Shown: positions 1 to 11,763, counted from the first letter of the stretch. The stretch: 64,000 nt of DNA from Chelativorans xinjiangensis (GCF_009812055.1 NZ_WQNH01000004.1:1-64000), one strand, 5' to 3'. The notes: generated by a model not told the origin, from the letters alone. Made by a program: numbers and translations.

Positions 1-387
1 TGAGGGGGCGGGAATTTGTCCCCGCGCAGGCGAGGCATTGCCGGCTGAGGTGAAGGGCGCCCGCCGCCTTTCCAACGCGCGTCATCCCGGAAGTCGGAGC
101 GAAGCGGAGACTGTCCGGGACCCATTCTCGCCTCGCTGAAGCTCCGGCGAAGCGGGCCGGAAGGTGGACGAGTCACGGAATGGGTCCCGGACAAGCCTTC
201 GGCTTTCCGGGATGACGCGCGCTGGTGGGCCGGAAGGGCTGCACCGCTCTTCCAAACGCGTGTTTGAGGGCACCCTTGGCACGCATTGCAGCCAGACAGC
301 ATCGGCCGACCTCCATAATCCCATTTTTGGCCTTGACGACGGGCTTGCCCACTTGCCGCGAATCGTCTGCTGGTCTAACCGGAAGCC
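1..387. other. Left-edge intergenic region upstream of parC
   Basis: No credible coding frame is seen here. Positions 72-225 are a long palindromic repeat described separately. Positions 226-387 form the presumed promoter and leader of parC. The window opens with TGA, which could be the stop of a gene lying to the left, but that cannot be tested from this window. Confidence 0.5.
72..225. repeat. Palindromic repeat, family B, copy 1
   Basis: The ends are CCAACGCGCGTCATCCCGGA at 72-91 and its near-perfect reverse complement at 206-225. The inside also carries GTCCGGGACCCA and TGGGTCCCGGAC as an inner inverted pair. Copies occur at 42596-42661 (short form) and 50803-50974 (long form, central segment in the opposite orientation). 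It looks like a non-coding dispersed intergenic element. Confidence 0.75.
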
Positions 388-2643
<2,256 letters not shown>

Positions 2644-2667
2644 GCGGCTTTCGCTCCCTTGCTGGAG

Positions 2668-2836
2668 GGCTATCGCATATGGACGGAGTCTTTGTTCGGC
2701 CTCGCCGGGACCCCCACCCCTCACCCCTCCCCTCAAGCGGAGGGGGATTCTGAGGCGTCGGCGCCCCCCTCCCCCTTGAGGGGAGGGGTAAGGGGTGGGG
2801 GTACCATCAGGGACTCAAAATCCACATGCGATAGCC
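2668..2836. repeat. MITE-like inverted-repeat element, family A, copy 1
   Basis: This 169-bp non-coding element has terminal inverted repeats GGCTATCGCATATGG (2668-2682) and CCACATGCGATAGCC (2822-2836). Inside are C-rich and G-rich arms around CCCCTCCCCT and AGGGGAGGGG. The left part (TCTTTGTTCGGC followed by TCGCCGG) is shared with the larger element at 38981-39465. No transposase is encoded, so any movement would need one supplied elsewhere. It could also act as a transcription terminator after parC. Confidence 0.75.
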
Positions 2837-2922
2837 CCGCCGCTTGACGAAAGGGAAGGGGCGTGTCGGATTTGCCCTCGTGCTATCGTCCTCGGCACGG
2901 AAAGCAACCCAAGGAGGACACG

Positions 2923-3399
2923 ATGACCAACCAGGACACCCCTGCCAACGATCGCGAACTCGTGCTGACGCGCGTTTTCGATGCGCCGCGCGAGAAGGTC
3001 TTTCGCGCCTGGACCGACCCGGAGATCATGAAGCAATGGTTCGTGCCGAGGCCGTGGACCATCGCTTCAGTCGAGCTCGACGTGCGGCCGGGCGGTGCCA
3101 GCCGCTTCACTATGCGCGATCCCGACGGCAACGAGTACCCCAATCAGGGCGTCTATCTGGAGGTGGTGGAGAACGAGAAGCTGGTCACGACCGATGCCTA
3201 TTCGGAGGCCTGGCAGCCTTCCGAGAAGCCCTTCTTCACCGCCATCCTCACCTTCGAAGAGGAGGGCGGCAAGACGCGCTACACCGCGCGGGCCCGGCAC
3301 TGGACGGTCGAGGACCGCAAGGCGCACGAGGAGATGGGCTTCCACGAGGGCTGGGGGCAATGCGCCGACCAACTCGCCGAGCTTCTGGCCAAGATGTGA
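2923..3399 (+). CDS. SRPBCC (AHSA1-type) family protein
   Basis: This 158-residue protein has the START/Bet v 1-like fold of the AHSA1 (activator of Hsp90 ATPase C-terminal) family. Visible hallmarks are the N-terminal LTRVFDAPREKVFRAWTDPE segment, MKQWF, DVRPGG, the central FTMRDPDGNEYP and the C-terminal GWGQCADQLAELL helix. Such proteins bind hydrophobic ligands in a cavity and most lack a known function. The start at 2923 is chosen because AAGGAGG lies at the right distance upstream. The gene is flanked by repeats on both sides and has no obvious partner. Confidence 0.85.
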   Translation: MTNQDTPANDRELVLTRVFDAPREKVFRAWTDPEIMKQWFVPRPWTIASVELDVRPGGASRFTMRDPDGNEYPNQGVYLEVVENEKLVTTDAYSEAWQPSEKPFFTAILTFEEEGGKTRYTARARHWTVEDRKAHEEMGFHEGWGQCADQLAELLAKM

Positions 3400-3407
3400 G
3401 GGCGGTA

Positions 3408-3453
3408 GAGCAATTCCAGAAAAGTGGAAACCGGTTTTCCGTCCGGAATTGCG
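3408..3453. repeat. Palindromic repeat, family C, copy 1
   Basis: A 46-bp imperfect palindrome beginning GAGCAATTCC and ending GGAATTGCG, with AAAAGTGGAAACC opposite GGTTTTCC inside. A close copy lies at 58284-58329. From memory, very similar elements are common between genes in Mesorhizobium-like genomes. Here it sits between convergent genes. Confidence 0.75.
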
Positions 3454-3544
3454 AAGAGACAGAGACCTGGATCGGATCATCGATTCGGGGAAATAGGCGG
3501 CGATTCGTTACCCACGACCGCCGCCCACCCCTATGACACCGCTC

Positions 3545-6500
3545 CTACCGGCCGATCTCGATGCGCGATTCGATCTCCAGGCGGTAGCGGGCCGGCACCG
3601 CCTTCCACATTTCGGCAACCGTACGGCGCATCTGTTTGACGCGCTCGGCGGCGAGGCGCCGGTCGCCGGTGGCTTCGACATAGGCGATGCGCAGGACCGA
3701 CGGCTCTTGCTCGAGCAAGGCGATGAGGCCCGGAAGCTGCGTGTGCCATTCAGGCAGGAGCACGGTCGTTCCGGGCGCGAATGCCGCGTCATTCACGTCG
3801 ACGCGCACGAGGCGGCCGAGCGCGGCGGCAAAATTGAGACGCTGGGCCTTGCCTGCCGTGAGCCGGACGGCGCGCGGGTTTTCGCTGACGATCCGGTAGC
3901 CCGCAGGCAGCGTGCGCGGGTCGAGCTTCATGATGAAGTTCGAGCCTGCCCGCGCGGGCAGGTCCGCGCAGGCGACATGAAAGCGGCCGCGCGCGTCGGT
4001 GGTCACCAAAAGGCCGGCGACGGTGGAAACGCGGACGCCGCCCAGGCCCACCTCGCCCGGATCCTGATAGCCGTTGCGGTTGATATCGTCGAAGACCCTT
4101 CCGATGATGTCGCCGCAATCGAAGACCGGGTCGACCGTGATCTCGACCCTCGCTTCCGCCTGCGTCACGACTTGGCGGCCGCGCACATCGAAGAGGCCGG
4201 CGCGGTTCACATATTCGCCGGGCTCAATGGAGGCGAGCGCCTGCAGGCTAAGCTGGACCTCCAGTTCCCCATTGGCGTCGATCGATTCGATGGAAAATTG
4301 CAGCGAACGGCCTTCGACGGTTGGAGTGACGGGCTTGCCGGCGATGGTGGCGGAACCTTCCATGAAACGGAAGCCGGGCGGGATCGTGTCGATCAGCGTA
4401 AGATCCCGCATCGGCGCGCCGGCATTGTTGACGGCCCGGATCGTGAACGGCACCGTCTCGCCCCTTCGCACTTCAGTCTGGCCGGCGGTCTTGGTGAGCG
4501 TCAGGTTCACGGTATCGGCAACGACACAGGCTCCGGGATTGACCGCGCAGAAGTTCGCGGGCAACGCCTTGCCTTCCGCATACGCCAGGTTGCTGACGGT
4601 CTTTACGTCGAGCGGCAGGTCGTCGGCGACCTTCATCTTATATCTGACGACCAGCGGCTTTCCGACCGGCACCGTGATGGCGCGCCACACCAGCGGTCTC
4701 GTGCTCGCCGGCTCGCCGGCATTTGCCGAGCCCTTGATATATGTGAGGTGGGGATCGGCCCGGTCCTCGAGATTATAAGGGGAGGGGGCATTGCCTTCGT
4801 TGATGAGCGCGATCTCGAATGTCAGGATCTCGCCCGGCTCCACCAGATCGTCCTGCGCGCCGCCCTCTTCCTCCACCACCGCCTTTTTCGTCGTGACCTT
4901 GCCGGCTGCGGCTATCTCGACGCAGACGCCCGGGCCGGCGCAATTGCGGATCATCTCGACACCGTCGGGGATCGGGTCGGCGACCTTCACCTTGTATCTG
5001 ACGGCCACCTGGCCACGGGCGGGAACCACGACATCCTTCCATTCCAAGGGGTCGATATTGCTCGGCTCGCCCAGTCCCGCGCCGCCTTCGGCCAGCCCGA
5101 TATAGCTGATGCTGTCATCCATGTCGTCGACGAGGTCATAGAGGCCGTCGACATCGCCGTCGTTGGTGAGCGTCAGGGTGTAGATCAGCGTCTCCCCGGG
5201 TTCGGCGACGTCGGCGAGCAGGCCGCCCTCTTCCTCGGGCCCCGTCTTTTCGAGCCGGATATCGTCGTTGGTGATGGTGCACACCGCCACGTCGTTGGCC
5301 GCCAGCGTCAATGTATTGCCCTCGACGGCGGCAGTGTTGTTGACGACGCAACTGTAGAGGCTCGAGCCATAGCCCGAGGGCCCTTCCTCGCCCAGCGTAT
5401 AGGCTCCGAGCGGCACTTGCGCTTGTGTCACGTCCGCATGCCCCTCGGGCCCTCGCTTTTCGACCGGGCCACTCGCCGTAAGCACGAAGTCTCCTTTCAC
5501 GGCGGTCCCTCCATCGTCGTTCACCAATGCCTTCAAGAGCGTCAGCGTAGCCGCCTGGTCGAGGTTCGTAACGGTGCAGACGGTCGTGGTGCCCGGGCCG
5601 AGCGTGACCGTGTTGGCCGGCGAAAGGGCGGTGCCGTCCTGCTCGCATCCATAGGGACCGATGGCCGAATAGCCAGGTACATTATCGGCTTCCGACAACG
5701 TGTATTCGCCCGCCTTCACCGAAGCGCCGGTGACGTCCGGACTCCCATGGTTTCCCTCGATTGGCGTGGGACCAGCGGTGGCGAGGATGAAATCCTCCGC
5801 TTTTGCGGTGCCGACCTTCTCGTTGCGCACGACCTTCCTCAGCGTCAGCGTCGCCGCCTGGTCTTGGTAAACGATGGTGCAGACGGCCTCATCGCCGGAA
5901 TTGAGTGCGAGATCGTCGCTTGAGACCGGATTGCCGCCGTTGACCGTGCAGCTGTAGGAGCCGGTGGGAGCGTAGCCGGAGGGCGCCGTCGGCACGGAGA
6001 GGGCATAGGCGCCGGCGTCGACTTCGGCCTTCGTTACCGCCGTGCCGGTTTCAGTGCCCTCGATCTGTGTCGGCCCGTCGGCCCGCAGGGTGAAATCGTT
6101 ATCCGTGGCGGTGCCGCCGTTGTCGTTGCGGACGTCGACCAGCAGCGTCAGTTTTGCCGGCTGATCGGAATTGGTCACGGTGCACACAGCCGCGTCGCCG
6201 ACGGCGAGCGTGATTTGGTCGTTGGTAAGGGCGGCCTCGGCGCCATTGTTGATCGAACAGCGATAGGGCCCGGCCGTATAGCCGTTCGGACCGCCTGTTT
6301 CCGCCAGCACATAGGTGGCGGCGCTCACCGCCGCGCCCGTGACCGGCGGCTCGCCATGCGCGCCTGAGACGATCGGCGCCGTGGCCCCGGTGGCGGTCGC
6401 CGTCAAGGTGAAGTCCCCTCTTTGAGCCGACCCGCCATGGGTGAGGTTGAGCACTTTCTGCAAGGTGAGCATGGCCGCCTCGTCCCGGTAGGTGACGGTG

Positions 6501-8224
6501 CAGACGGCCACATCGCCGGGAACGAGCGTCAGATTGTCGCTTGCGACGGGATTGCCGCCGTTCACCGTGCAGCTGTAAGGGCCGATGGGCGCATAGCCGG
6601 AGGGCGCCGTCGGAACGGAGAGGGTGTAGGCGCCGGCGTCGACCTCTGCATCCGTTACGGCATTGGCGCCTTCCGCATCCTCGATCGTCGTCGGGCCGGC
6701 AGCCCGTAAAGTGAAATCGGCGTCCGTGGCGGTGCCCCCGTTATCATTCTGCACGGTCACCTGCAGCGTCAGGGTGGCCGGTTGGTCGTCGTTGGTTACG
6801 GTGCACACCGCCTGATCGCCGCTCGCGAGCGTTATCTGGTCGGCGACGGCGGCGGCGCCGTTGACCGCGCAGATGTAGGGGCTGGCCGTATAGCCGTTCG
6901 GGCCGTTGGCCTCCGACAAGGTATAGGATCCTGCGCTCACCTCGGCGTTCGTCACCGTCTGGCTGCCGTGGGCGCCTTGGATCGACGTCGGCCCCGTGGC
7001 GACGAGCGTGAAATCGGCCGGCGCGGCCGACCCGCCATTGTCGTTGGTGACCAGCTTCTGCAACGTAAGCTGTGCCGGCTGGTCGTCGTTGGTGATGGTG
7101 CAGACGGCGATATCGGCGGTGTGGAGCTCAACGTTTTGATCGTCGTCGTCGATGACGGTTTGTGACGTGCCATCTTCGGAAAAGCGTTGGATCTCGCAGC
7201 TATAGCTGGGCGTATATCCGGCTACGGGAACCACCTCCGAGAGTTGGTATTCGCCCGTCGCGACCAGTTGCTCGGTTATGGCCGGGTTGGCCGGATCCGT
7301 ATATTGCCCCGAAATCGTTATGGGTGCTGCCGCGCCTTGCGGCCCCGTTGCGCTAAGCGTAAAGCCGTCGGTCGCACTCGCCGTGCCGCCGTTGTCGTTT
7401 ATCACGGCTTTTTGCAGCGTCAGTACCGGCTGGCAAAGCCCACCTGGATCAAACTGCGAAAGCAACCCCTGGAAGCCACCGACCGACTTGATATGGACGA
7501 CTATTTCGTTGAGATCGCCGGGATCGGTGCCGGTTTTCCATCCGCCGGGCAAAACACCGACTGCGCCGTTTTCTTGAAGAAACCCCGGAAAGTCGTACTC
7601 CTGGCCCGCTGGAAAAGGAGATTTGACGTTTTGCGCGGTGCCATTTACCCACGTCTCGAAGATGTTGTCGTCAGCCCAGAACGCCATATCCATGGCGAGG
7701 CGATCCGTTTGGACTTGTGGATCGAGGTAGAAGCTGAACCGGTAAAATATGTCGAGGTGCCCAGCGGGGTTTTGCTGATGCAGCCCGTTGGCTTGGATCG
7801 ATATCCAGTCCGCATTGGCGTAGGGAGATACGGCCCAGCCCGGCGCGGGCGCTTCGATGACAACCGCTCTTTGATATGTCAGGTTCGTTGGCGGCTGGCC
7901 TCTGACATCCTCGGTGGTTTCAGCCACTTCCCAATAAGCATCGTTCCCACTGTCGAGCGTACCTCCCGTTGCCGCGTTATACGCCGTGTTAAAGATAGCG
8001 CCATCGGTGAAGCAGGTGACGACAGGCGGCTGAACCTGCGCCTGAGCGGGGGAACCAAGGCCGGCGAGCAGGGCCAGGGCCCCTACCACGCCGCATACCA
8101 GCTTTTGCCCACGCTCGCGCGCGGCCTTGAAAAGAAGGGGCGGAAGGCCGCGGACTGTTCTGCGTGGCTGCGCATGCCGGTTTTTATGCACCGGCCTCAT
8201 TTCCCCGACCTGGTTTTGAACCAT
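3545..8224 (-). CDS. Giant secreted multi-repeat surface protein (prealbumin-like, DUF11, SdrD-like and OmpA-like modules)
   Basis: The predicted product is 1559 residues. The start at 8224 is preferred to the longer frame (8275) because GGGAGA lies upstream. A signal segment ends around AQA at residues 60-62. Residues 63-264 are a cysteine-containing N-terminal module I do not recognise. Residues 265-988 are seven tandem prealbumin-like repeats of about 100 residues, each with DNGG-type starts, YTLSE-like strands and two cysteines (YxC and VCT). Residues 989-1365 are three DUF11-like domains. Residues 1370-1472 are an SdrD B-like domain with DINRNGYQDPGE, and 1473-1559 are a shortened OmpA-like tail. 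It probably sits in or beyond the outer membrane; adhesin or scaffold roles are inference. It appears monocistronic, with no secretion partner nearby. Confidence 0.8.
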   Translation of the reverse strand: MVQNQVGEMRPVHKNRHAQPRRTVRGLPPLLFKAARERGQKLVCGVVGALALLAGLGSPAQAQVQPPVVTCFTDGAIFNTAYNAATGGTLDSGNDAYWEVAETTEDVRGQPPTNLTYQRAVVIEAPAPGWAVSPYANADWISIQANGLHQQNPAGHLDIFYRFSFYLDPQVQTDRLAMDMAFWADDNIFETWVNGTAQNVKSPFPAGQEYDFPGFLQENGAVGVLPGGWKTGTDPGDLNEIVVHIKSVGGFQGLLSQFDPGGLCQPVLTLQKAVINDNGGTASATDGFTLSATGPQGAAAPITISGQYTDPANPAITEQLVATGEYQLSEVVPVAGYTPSYSCEIQRFSEDGTSQTVIDDDDQNVELHTADIAVCTITNDDQPAQLTLQKLVTNDNGGSAAPADFTLVATGPTSIQGAHGSQTVTNAEVSAGSYTLSEANGPNGYTASPYICAVNGAAAVADQITLASGDQAVCTVTNDDQPATLTLQVTVQNDNGGTATDADFTLRAAGPTTIEDAEGANAVTDAEVDAGAYTLSVPTAPSGYAPIGPYSCTVNGGNPVASDNLTLVPGDVAVCTVTYRDEAAMLTLQKVLNLTHGGSAQRGDFTLTATATGATAPIVSGAHGEPPVTGAAVSAATYVLAETGGPNGYTAGPYRCSINNGAEAALTNDQITLAVGDAAVCTVTNSDQPAKLTLLVDVRNDNGGTATDNDFTLRADGPTQIEGTETGTAVTKAEVDAGAYALSVPTAPSGYAPTGSYSCTVNGGNPVSSDDLALNSGDEAVCTIVYQDQAATLTLRKVVRNEKVGTAKAEDFILATAGPTPIEGNHGSPDVTGASVKAGEYTLSEADNVPGYSAIGPYGCEQDGTALSPANTVTLGPGTTTVCTVTNLDQAATLTLLKALVNDDGGTAVKGDFVLTASGPVEKRGPEGHADVTQAQVPLGAYTLGEEGPSGYGSSLYSCVVNNTAAVEGNTLTLAANDVAVCTITNDDIRLEKTGPEEEGGLLADVAEPGETLIYTLTLTNDGDVDGLYDLVDDMDDSISYIGLAEGGAGLGEPSNIDPLEWKDVVVPARGQVAVRYKVKVADPIPDGVEMIRNCAGPGVCVEIAAAGKVTTKKAVVEEEGGAQDDLVEPGEILTFEIALINEGNAPSPYNLEDRADPHLTYIKGSANAGEPASTRPLVWRAITVPVGKPLVVRYKMKVADDLPLDVKTVSNLAYAEGKALPANFCAVNPGACVVADTVNLTLTKTAGQTEVRRGETVPFTIRAVNNAGAPMRDLTLIDTIPPGFRFMEGSATIAGKPVTPTVEGRSLQFSIESIDANGELEVQLSLQALASIEPGEYVNRAGLFDVRGRQVVTQAEARVEITVDPVFDCGDIIGRVFDDINRNGYQDPGEVGLGGVRVSTVAGLLVTTDARGRFHVACADLPARAGSNFIMKLDPRTLPAGYRIVSENPRAVRLTAGKAQRLNFAAALGRLVRVDVNDAAFAPGTTVLLPEWHTQLPGLIALLEQEPSVLRIAYVEATGDRRLAAERVKQMRRTVAEMWKAVPARYRLEIESRIEIGR
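5261..7432 (-). repeat. Seven tandem coding repeats within the giant surface protein
   Basis: The repeats begin at about protein residues 265, 384, 483, 584, 690, 791 and 891 and are mostly 98-107 residues long; the first is longer (about 119). Repeats 3 and 5 are near copies (both share DAGAY and PTAPSGYAP), and repeats 2 and 4 resemble each other (both have GPNGYTA), so a two-repeat unit was probably duplicated. Each repeat ends with a VCTxxNxDQ-like linker. The DNA copies are diverged, not exact, which argues for an old expansion. Confidence 0.85.
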
Positions 8225-8372
8225 CGAGACAGTCTCCCTACGTTTACGGCAAACGCACGGTAATCGCGCTCGCAACTAAACGCGTCTGCAACCGTATCGC
8301 TGTGTAGGGAAGCTGGAGGTGATAAAGAAATATCGGCGGCATGCCGTCCGGCCCGCCGTTACGGCCGTGAGG

Positions 8373-9119
8373 CTATTCGAAGCGCTCCCAGCCGTTCGGC
8401 CCCAGATGCTCCTGCGGCTTGAAGCGCACCTTATAGGCCATCTTGCGGGCGCCGTTGACCCAGTAGCCGAGATAGACGTGGGGAAGGCCCGCCGCCGTGG
8501 CGCGGCGGATGTGGTCGAGGATCATGAAGGTGCCGAGCGAGCGGTCCTCGACGGCCGGATCGTAGAAGGAATAGACCATGGACAGGCCGTCGGTCATCTG
8601 GTCGGTGAGCGCCACCGCCAGGAGCGGGCCCTCGCCGCGGCCGGTGATGAAGGAATCGGGCCCGCGCCGGCGGTATTCGATCACCTTGGTGTCGACGTGG
8701 GTGTCCTCCACCATCATGGCGTAGTCGAGCACCGTCATGTCCGACATGCCGCCGCGCCGGTGGCGGGCATCGAGATAGGCGCGGAAGAGGGTGTATTGCT
8801 CGGTCGACGGCTCGGCGTCGTGGGCGGTGCCGATGAGGTCGGCATTGCGCTTCATGATGCGCTTCATGCTCTTCGTCGGCTGGAACTCCTGCGCCAGGAT
8901 GCGCACCGACACGCAGGCCCGGCAGGTCTCGCAGGCCGGCCGGTAGGCGATGTTCTGCGAGCGGCGGAAGCCGCCCTGGGTCAGAAGGTCGTTGAGCTCG
9001 GGCGCCTTGTCGCCGACAAGGTGCGTGAACACCTTGCGCTCGTACTGGCCCTCCAGATAGGGGCAGGGCGAGGGCGCGGTGAGGAAGAATTGCGGCGATT
9101 GTGTCTGATGATGCGTCAT
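8373..9119 (-). CDS. bpt: Aspartate/glutamate leucyltransferase
   Basis: Bpt transfers leucine from leucyl-tRNA to proteins with N-terminal Asp or Glu, marking them for ClpS/ClpAP degradation (N-degron pathway). The 248-residue length is typical. Visible signatures are the N-terminal [16 protein letters not shown] segment, the cysteine motif [11 protein letters not shown] and the C-terminal [15 protein letters not shown] stretch of the ATE/Bpt superfamily. An AGGAG-like site lies upstream. It is 23 bp downstream of the SLC13-type permease on the same strand and continues the hemB-RDD-bpt neighbourhood I associate with Rhizobiales. Confidence 0.95.
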   Translation of the reverse strand: MTHHQTQSPQFFLTAPSPCPYLEGQYERKVFTHLVGDKAPELNDLLTQGGFRRSQNIAYRPACETCRACVSVRILAQEFQPTKSMKRIMKRNADLIGTAHDAEPSTEQYTLFRAYLDARHRRGGMSDMTVLDYAMMVEDTHVDTKVIEYRRRGPDSFITGRGEGPLLAVALTDQMTDGLSMVYSFYDPAVEDRSLGTFMILDHIRRATAAGLPHVYLGYWVNGARKMAYKVRFKPQEHLGPNGWERFE

Positions 9120-9142
9120 TTTTTGTGGGCGTCGCTCCTTTG

Positions 9143-10987
9143 TCAAAGCCCATAATACCATGGACCGACGAGGGAAAACGTCAACCACATTATTGCCACC
9201 AGCGGCGCACCGGCCTTGATGAAATCGCGGAAGGAGTAGTGGCCGGGCCCCATCACCAGGAGATTGGTCTGATAGCCGATGGGGGTGGCGAAGGAGGCGT
9301 TGGCGGCGAAGATGGTGGCGGCGACGAAGGCCATCGGCGGCGCGCCGATGGCCTGCGCGATGCCGACGGCGATGGGGGTGAACAGGACGGCGGTGGCGTT
9401 GTTGGACAGGAAATTCGTCAGCACCGCCACCACGGCGAAGAAACCCGACAAGACGACAGCCGGGCTTTGGCCGTCCATCAGCGCCACCGCCGCATCGGCG
9501 ATGAGCTGAGCGCCGCCGGTGCGCTCGAGCGCCGTCGCGGCGGCGATGGAGGCGCCGACGAGCACGAATATCTGCCGGTCGAAGGCGCGGCCCGCCTGCG
9601 GCAGGGTGAGGCAGCCCGTGGCGATCATGGCGACGGCGCCGATGATAGAGGTTGCCACGATCGGAAGCAGGTCGAGCGCCGCCGTGATCACGATGAAGGC
9701 GAATATGGCGATGGCGATGCCGGCCTTGCGGCGCTGCGGCACCGGCTCGGCCGACCATTCGAGCACCAGGAGATCGTGGCCCTCGCGCAACTCCTCGAAG
9801 GCCCTGTCGGTGCCGCCGATGAGGATCGTGTCGCCGGGCTCCAGGCGGATTTCCGACATCGGCGTGCGGCCCATCCGGTGCTTGCGCTGCACGCCGAGCA
9901 TGTGGATGCCGTGGGTGGTGTCGATGCCGGCATTGCGGATGGTGCGCCCGGCATGGCGCGAGGCGGGCGCGATGACCGCCTCGGCGAGATGGTAGTCGGG
10001 GCCCAGCGGCTGCGAGGGATCGCCGGTGCCTGCAAGATGCTCGTCGGCGCCGTCGGAGACGATGCTGGCGCCGCCGCTCGAAAGAGCGTGCAGGAAGGCG
10101 CGCCGCGTCGCCGTCACCACCAGCCGGTCGCCCTCCGAAAGGGTGACGTTCTCGAAAGGCGGAAAGAAATTCATGCCGCGCCGCACGATGAGGCGCGGGG
10201 TCAATTCGCCGAGGCCGGGAAACAGGCCGGCGCGCGATTCGACGCCGATGAAGGGATGACCCGCCGTCAGCCGGATCTCGCCGATGAACTGCGTGCCGGA
10301 GACCGTCTGCTGATAGCTGGTCTCGCTGCTCACCCCGCGCAGGATGCGCGGCATCACGCCGAGCACATAGACCGCCCCGACGGCCGCGAGCAGCGCGCCC
10401 GGGACGGTGATGTCGAAAAAGCCGATGCCGATGCCCGACTTGGCCGCCACGCCTGCTACCAGAAGGTTGGTGGAGGAGCCGATCAGCGTCGTCATGCCGC
10501 CCAAGATGGTGAGGAAGGAGAGCGGCATCAGCGCCTTGGAGGCGGCGAAGCCGCGATGCGCCGCCATCACCGTGAGCACGGGAATGAAGATGACCACCAC
10601 CGGCGTGTTGTTCAAAACGGCGCTCAGGGCGGCGGCGGCCAACAGCGTGATAACGATGGCGCGGGTGCTGGAGCGGCCGCCCAGGCGCGAGATCATGCGC
10701 GCCGGCCTGTCCATGGCGTCGGTGGCGAAGAGGCCCTGGCCGACGATGAGAAGCGCCAGCACCGTGGCGAGTGCCGGGTTGGCGAAGCCGGTCAAGAGCT
10801 CTTCCGGGTGCAGGCTGCCATAGGCCTCGTTCTCGTAAGGGAAGACGGCGAACAGGAAGAGGAAGGCGGCCAAGCTCGCCAGCGCCACCAGCTCCAGCGC
10901 GAAGCGCTCGCTCGTGTAGGCGACGACGGTTACGAGGATGATCGCATAGGTCATCCAGAGGTGGAAATCGGCCATCGCGTCCCGCAT
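9143..10987 (-). CDS. SLC13-family (ion transporter superfamily) permease with two RCK C-terminal domains
   Basis: This is a 614-residue inner-membrane transporter. Hydrophobic segments fill roughly residues 1-190 and 400-614. The two hairpin motifs typical of the divalent anion:Na+ symporter/ArsB superfamily are visible ([10 protein letters not shown] with IGSSTNLLV, and SNNATAVLF with [10 protein letters not shown]). Between them lie two TrkA-C (RCK_C) domains, suggesting regulation by a bound ligand. Substrate is unknown; sulfate, dicarboxylate and citrate are all seen in the family. A start at 10975 (MADFHLW) is possible. It lies between the RDD and bpt genes on the same strand and may be an insertion in an otherwise conserved order. 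Confidence 0.9.
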   Translation of the reverse strand: MRDAMADFHLWMTYAIILVTVVAYTSERFALELVALASLAAFLFLFAVFPYENEAYGSLHPEELLTGFANPALATVLALLIVGQGLFATDAMDRPARMISRLGGRSSTRAIVITLLAAAALSAVLNNTPVVVIFIPVLTVMAAHRGFAASKALMPLSFLTILGGMTTLIGSSTNLLVAGVAAKSGIGIGFFDITVPGALLAAVGAVYVLGVMPRILRGVSSETSYQQTVSGTQFIGEIRLTAGHPFIGVESRAGLFPGLGELTPRLIVRRGMNFFPPFENVTLSEGDRLVVTATRRAFLHALSSGGASIVSDGADEHLAGTGDPSQPLGPDYHLAEAVIAPASRHAGRTIRNAGIDTTHGIHMLGVQRKHRMGRTPMSEIRLEPGDTILIGGTDRAFEELREGHDLLVLEWSAEPVPQRRKAGIAIAIFAFIVITAALDLLPIVATSIIGAVAMIATGCLTLPQAGRAFDRQIFVLVGASIAAATALERTGGAQLIADAAVALMDGQSPAVVLSGFFAVVAVLTNFLSNNATAVLFTPIAVGIAQAIGAPPMAFVAATIFAANASFATPIGYQTNLLVMGPGHYSFRDFIKAGAPLVAIMWLTFSLVGPWYYGL

Positions 10988-11134
10988 TCAACTGCACGCG
11001 GGCCGAAATCGCTGCCCGCAGGTGCGCCAGAGCATAAGCACGGCGCCTGCCGCCGCAAGCATGGATTTGCCTGCGCTGCCTTCTCACGCGCAACTTTGCA
11101 CCACGCCTTCGCCTCGGCGTGGTACGCCGTTCCG

Positions 11135-11617
11135 TCAGTCAGCGCGCACCACCACCGTGCCCAGAAGCAGGTCGTGCACGGCGCGCTTGTAGCGAAGGAT
11201 GAGGGTGGCGAGCAGGATAAGAGGCGTGAGGATGGCATTGCCGGCCCAGAAAAGAACCGTGTGGACGACCGCCAGAAGCGGGTCGACGCGCCCGCCGTCG
11301 AGCCTTTCAAGGCGAATGCCCATCATCCGCATGCCGAGGGTGGACTGATGCCGTCCCCCGAGTGTGGCGGCGACATACAGAAGGGCCGTCACCGGCCCGA
11401 GAATGCCGAAGAGCAGCCAGCCGAGGCCGATGGTGAGGACGCCGAACAGGAACACCAGGAGCCCGACGGGGATGAGAAGCAGGCCGATCAGGAGGTAGTC
11501 GACGAAAAAGGCGATGACGCGCCGCGTGCGCACGCCCTGAAGGGTGCGCCAGTCGTCGAGGCGCGCGGCGATAGCCTCGCCGTCGAGCGTCCTTGAATGT
11601 GCGTCAGTGTGTGCCAT
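11135..11617 (-). CDS. RDD family membrane protein
   Basis: This 160-residue protein shows the RDD family pattern: an arginine-rich entry to the first helix ([19 protein letters not shown]), a second helix pair, the [19 protein letters not shown] loop and a final helix followed by [16 protein letters not shown]. Three to four membrane segments are predicted. RDD proteins are inner-membrane proteins of largely unknown role; some are linked to ion homeostasis. It sits about 400 bp downstream of hemB on the same strand, separated by a repeat-rich spacer. Confidence 0.9.
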   Translation of the reverse strand: MAHTDAHSRTLDGEAIAARLDDWRTLQGVRTRRVIAFFVDYLLIGLLLIPVGLLVFLFGVLTIGLGWLLFGILGPVTALLYVAATLGGRHQSTLGMRMMGIRLERLDGGRVDPLLAVVHTVLFWAGNAILTPLILLATLILRYKRAVHDLLLGTVVVRAD

Positions 11618-11641
11618 TGGGCTCCTGCCTTTATGGGAACG

Positions 11642-11698
11642 CTAGTGGTCTGACCCAAACAGATGGTACCCATCTGTTTGGAAAAGTCAGCCCACAAG
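11642..11698. repeat. Palindromic repeat, family D, copy 1 (variant)
   Basis: It starts CTAGTGGTCTGA and contains a perfect 12-bp stem, CCAAACAGATGG (11655-11666) and CCATCTGTTTGG (11670-11681), around the loop TAC. The CTAGTGG start and CAGAT/ATCTG core match two other copies at 11707-11763 and 29525-29581. Confidence 0.65.
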
Positions 11699-11706
11699 CT
11701 ATTAAT

Positions 11707-11763
11707 CTAGTGGGGCGATTTGTCCTGACAGATGGGTACCATCTGTCAGGACCGCACCACTGG
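11707..11763. repeat. Palindromic repeat, family D, copy 2
   Basis: It starts CTAGTGGGGCGATTTG. The core arms TCCTGACAGAT and ATCTGTCAGGA surround GGGTACC-type bases, and the element ends CGCACCACTGG. It is almost identical to the copy at 29525-29581, 18 kb away, and lies in tandem with the variant copy just to its left. Confidence 0.75.

Noticed and set aside
3533-5923. 796-codon plus-strand frame opposite the giant surface protein
   Set aside because: The minus strand shows signal peptide, ordered domains and repeats. The plus frame has only antisense repetition of those repeats.
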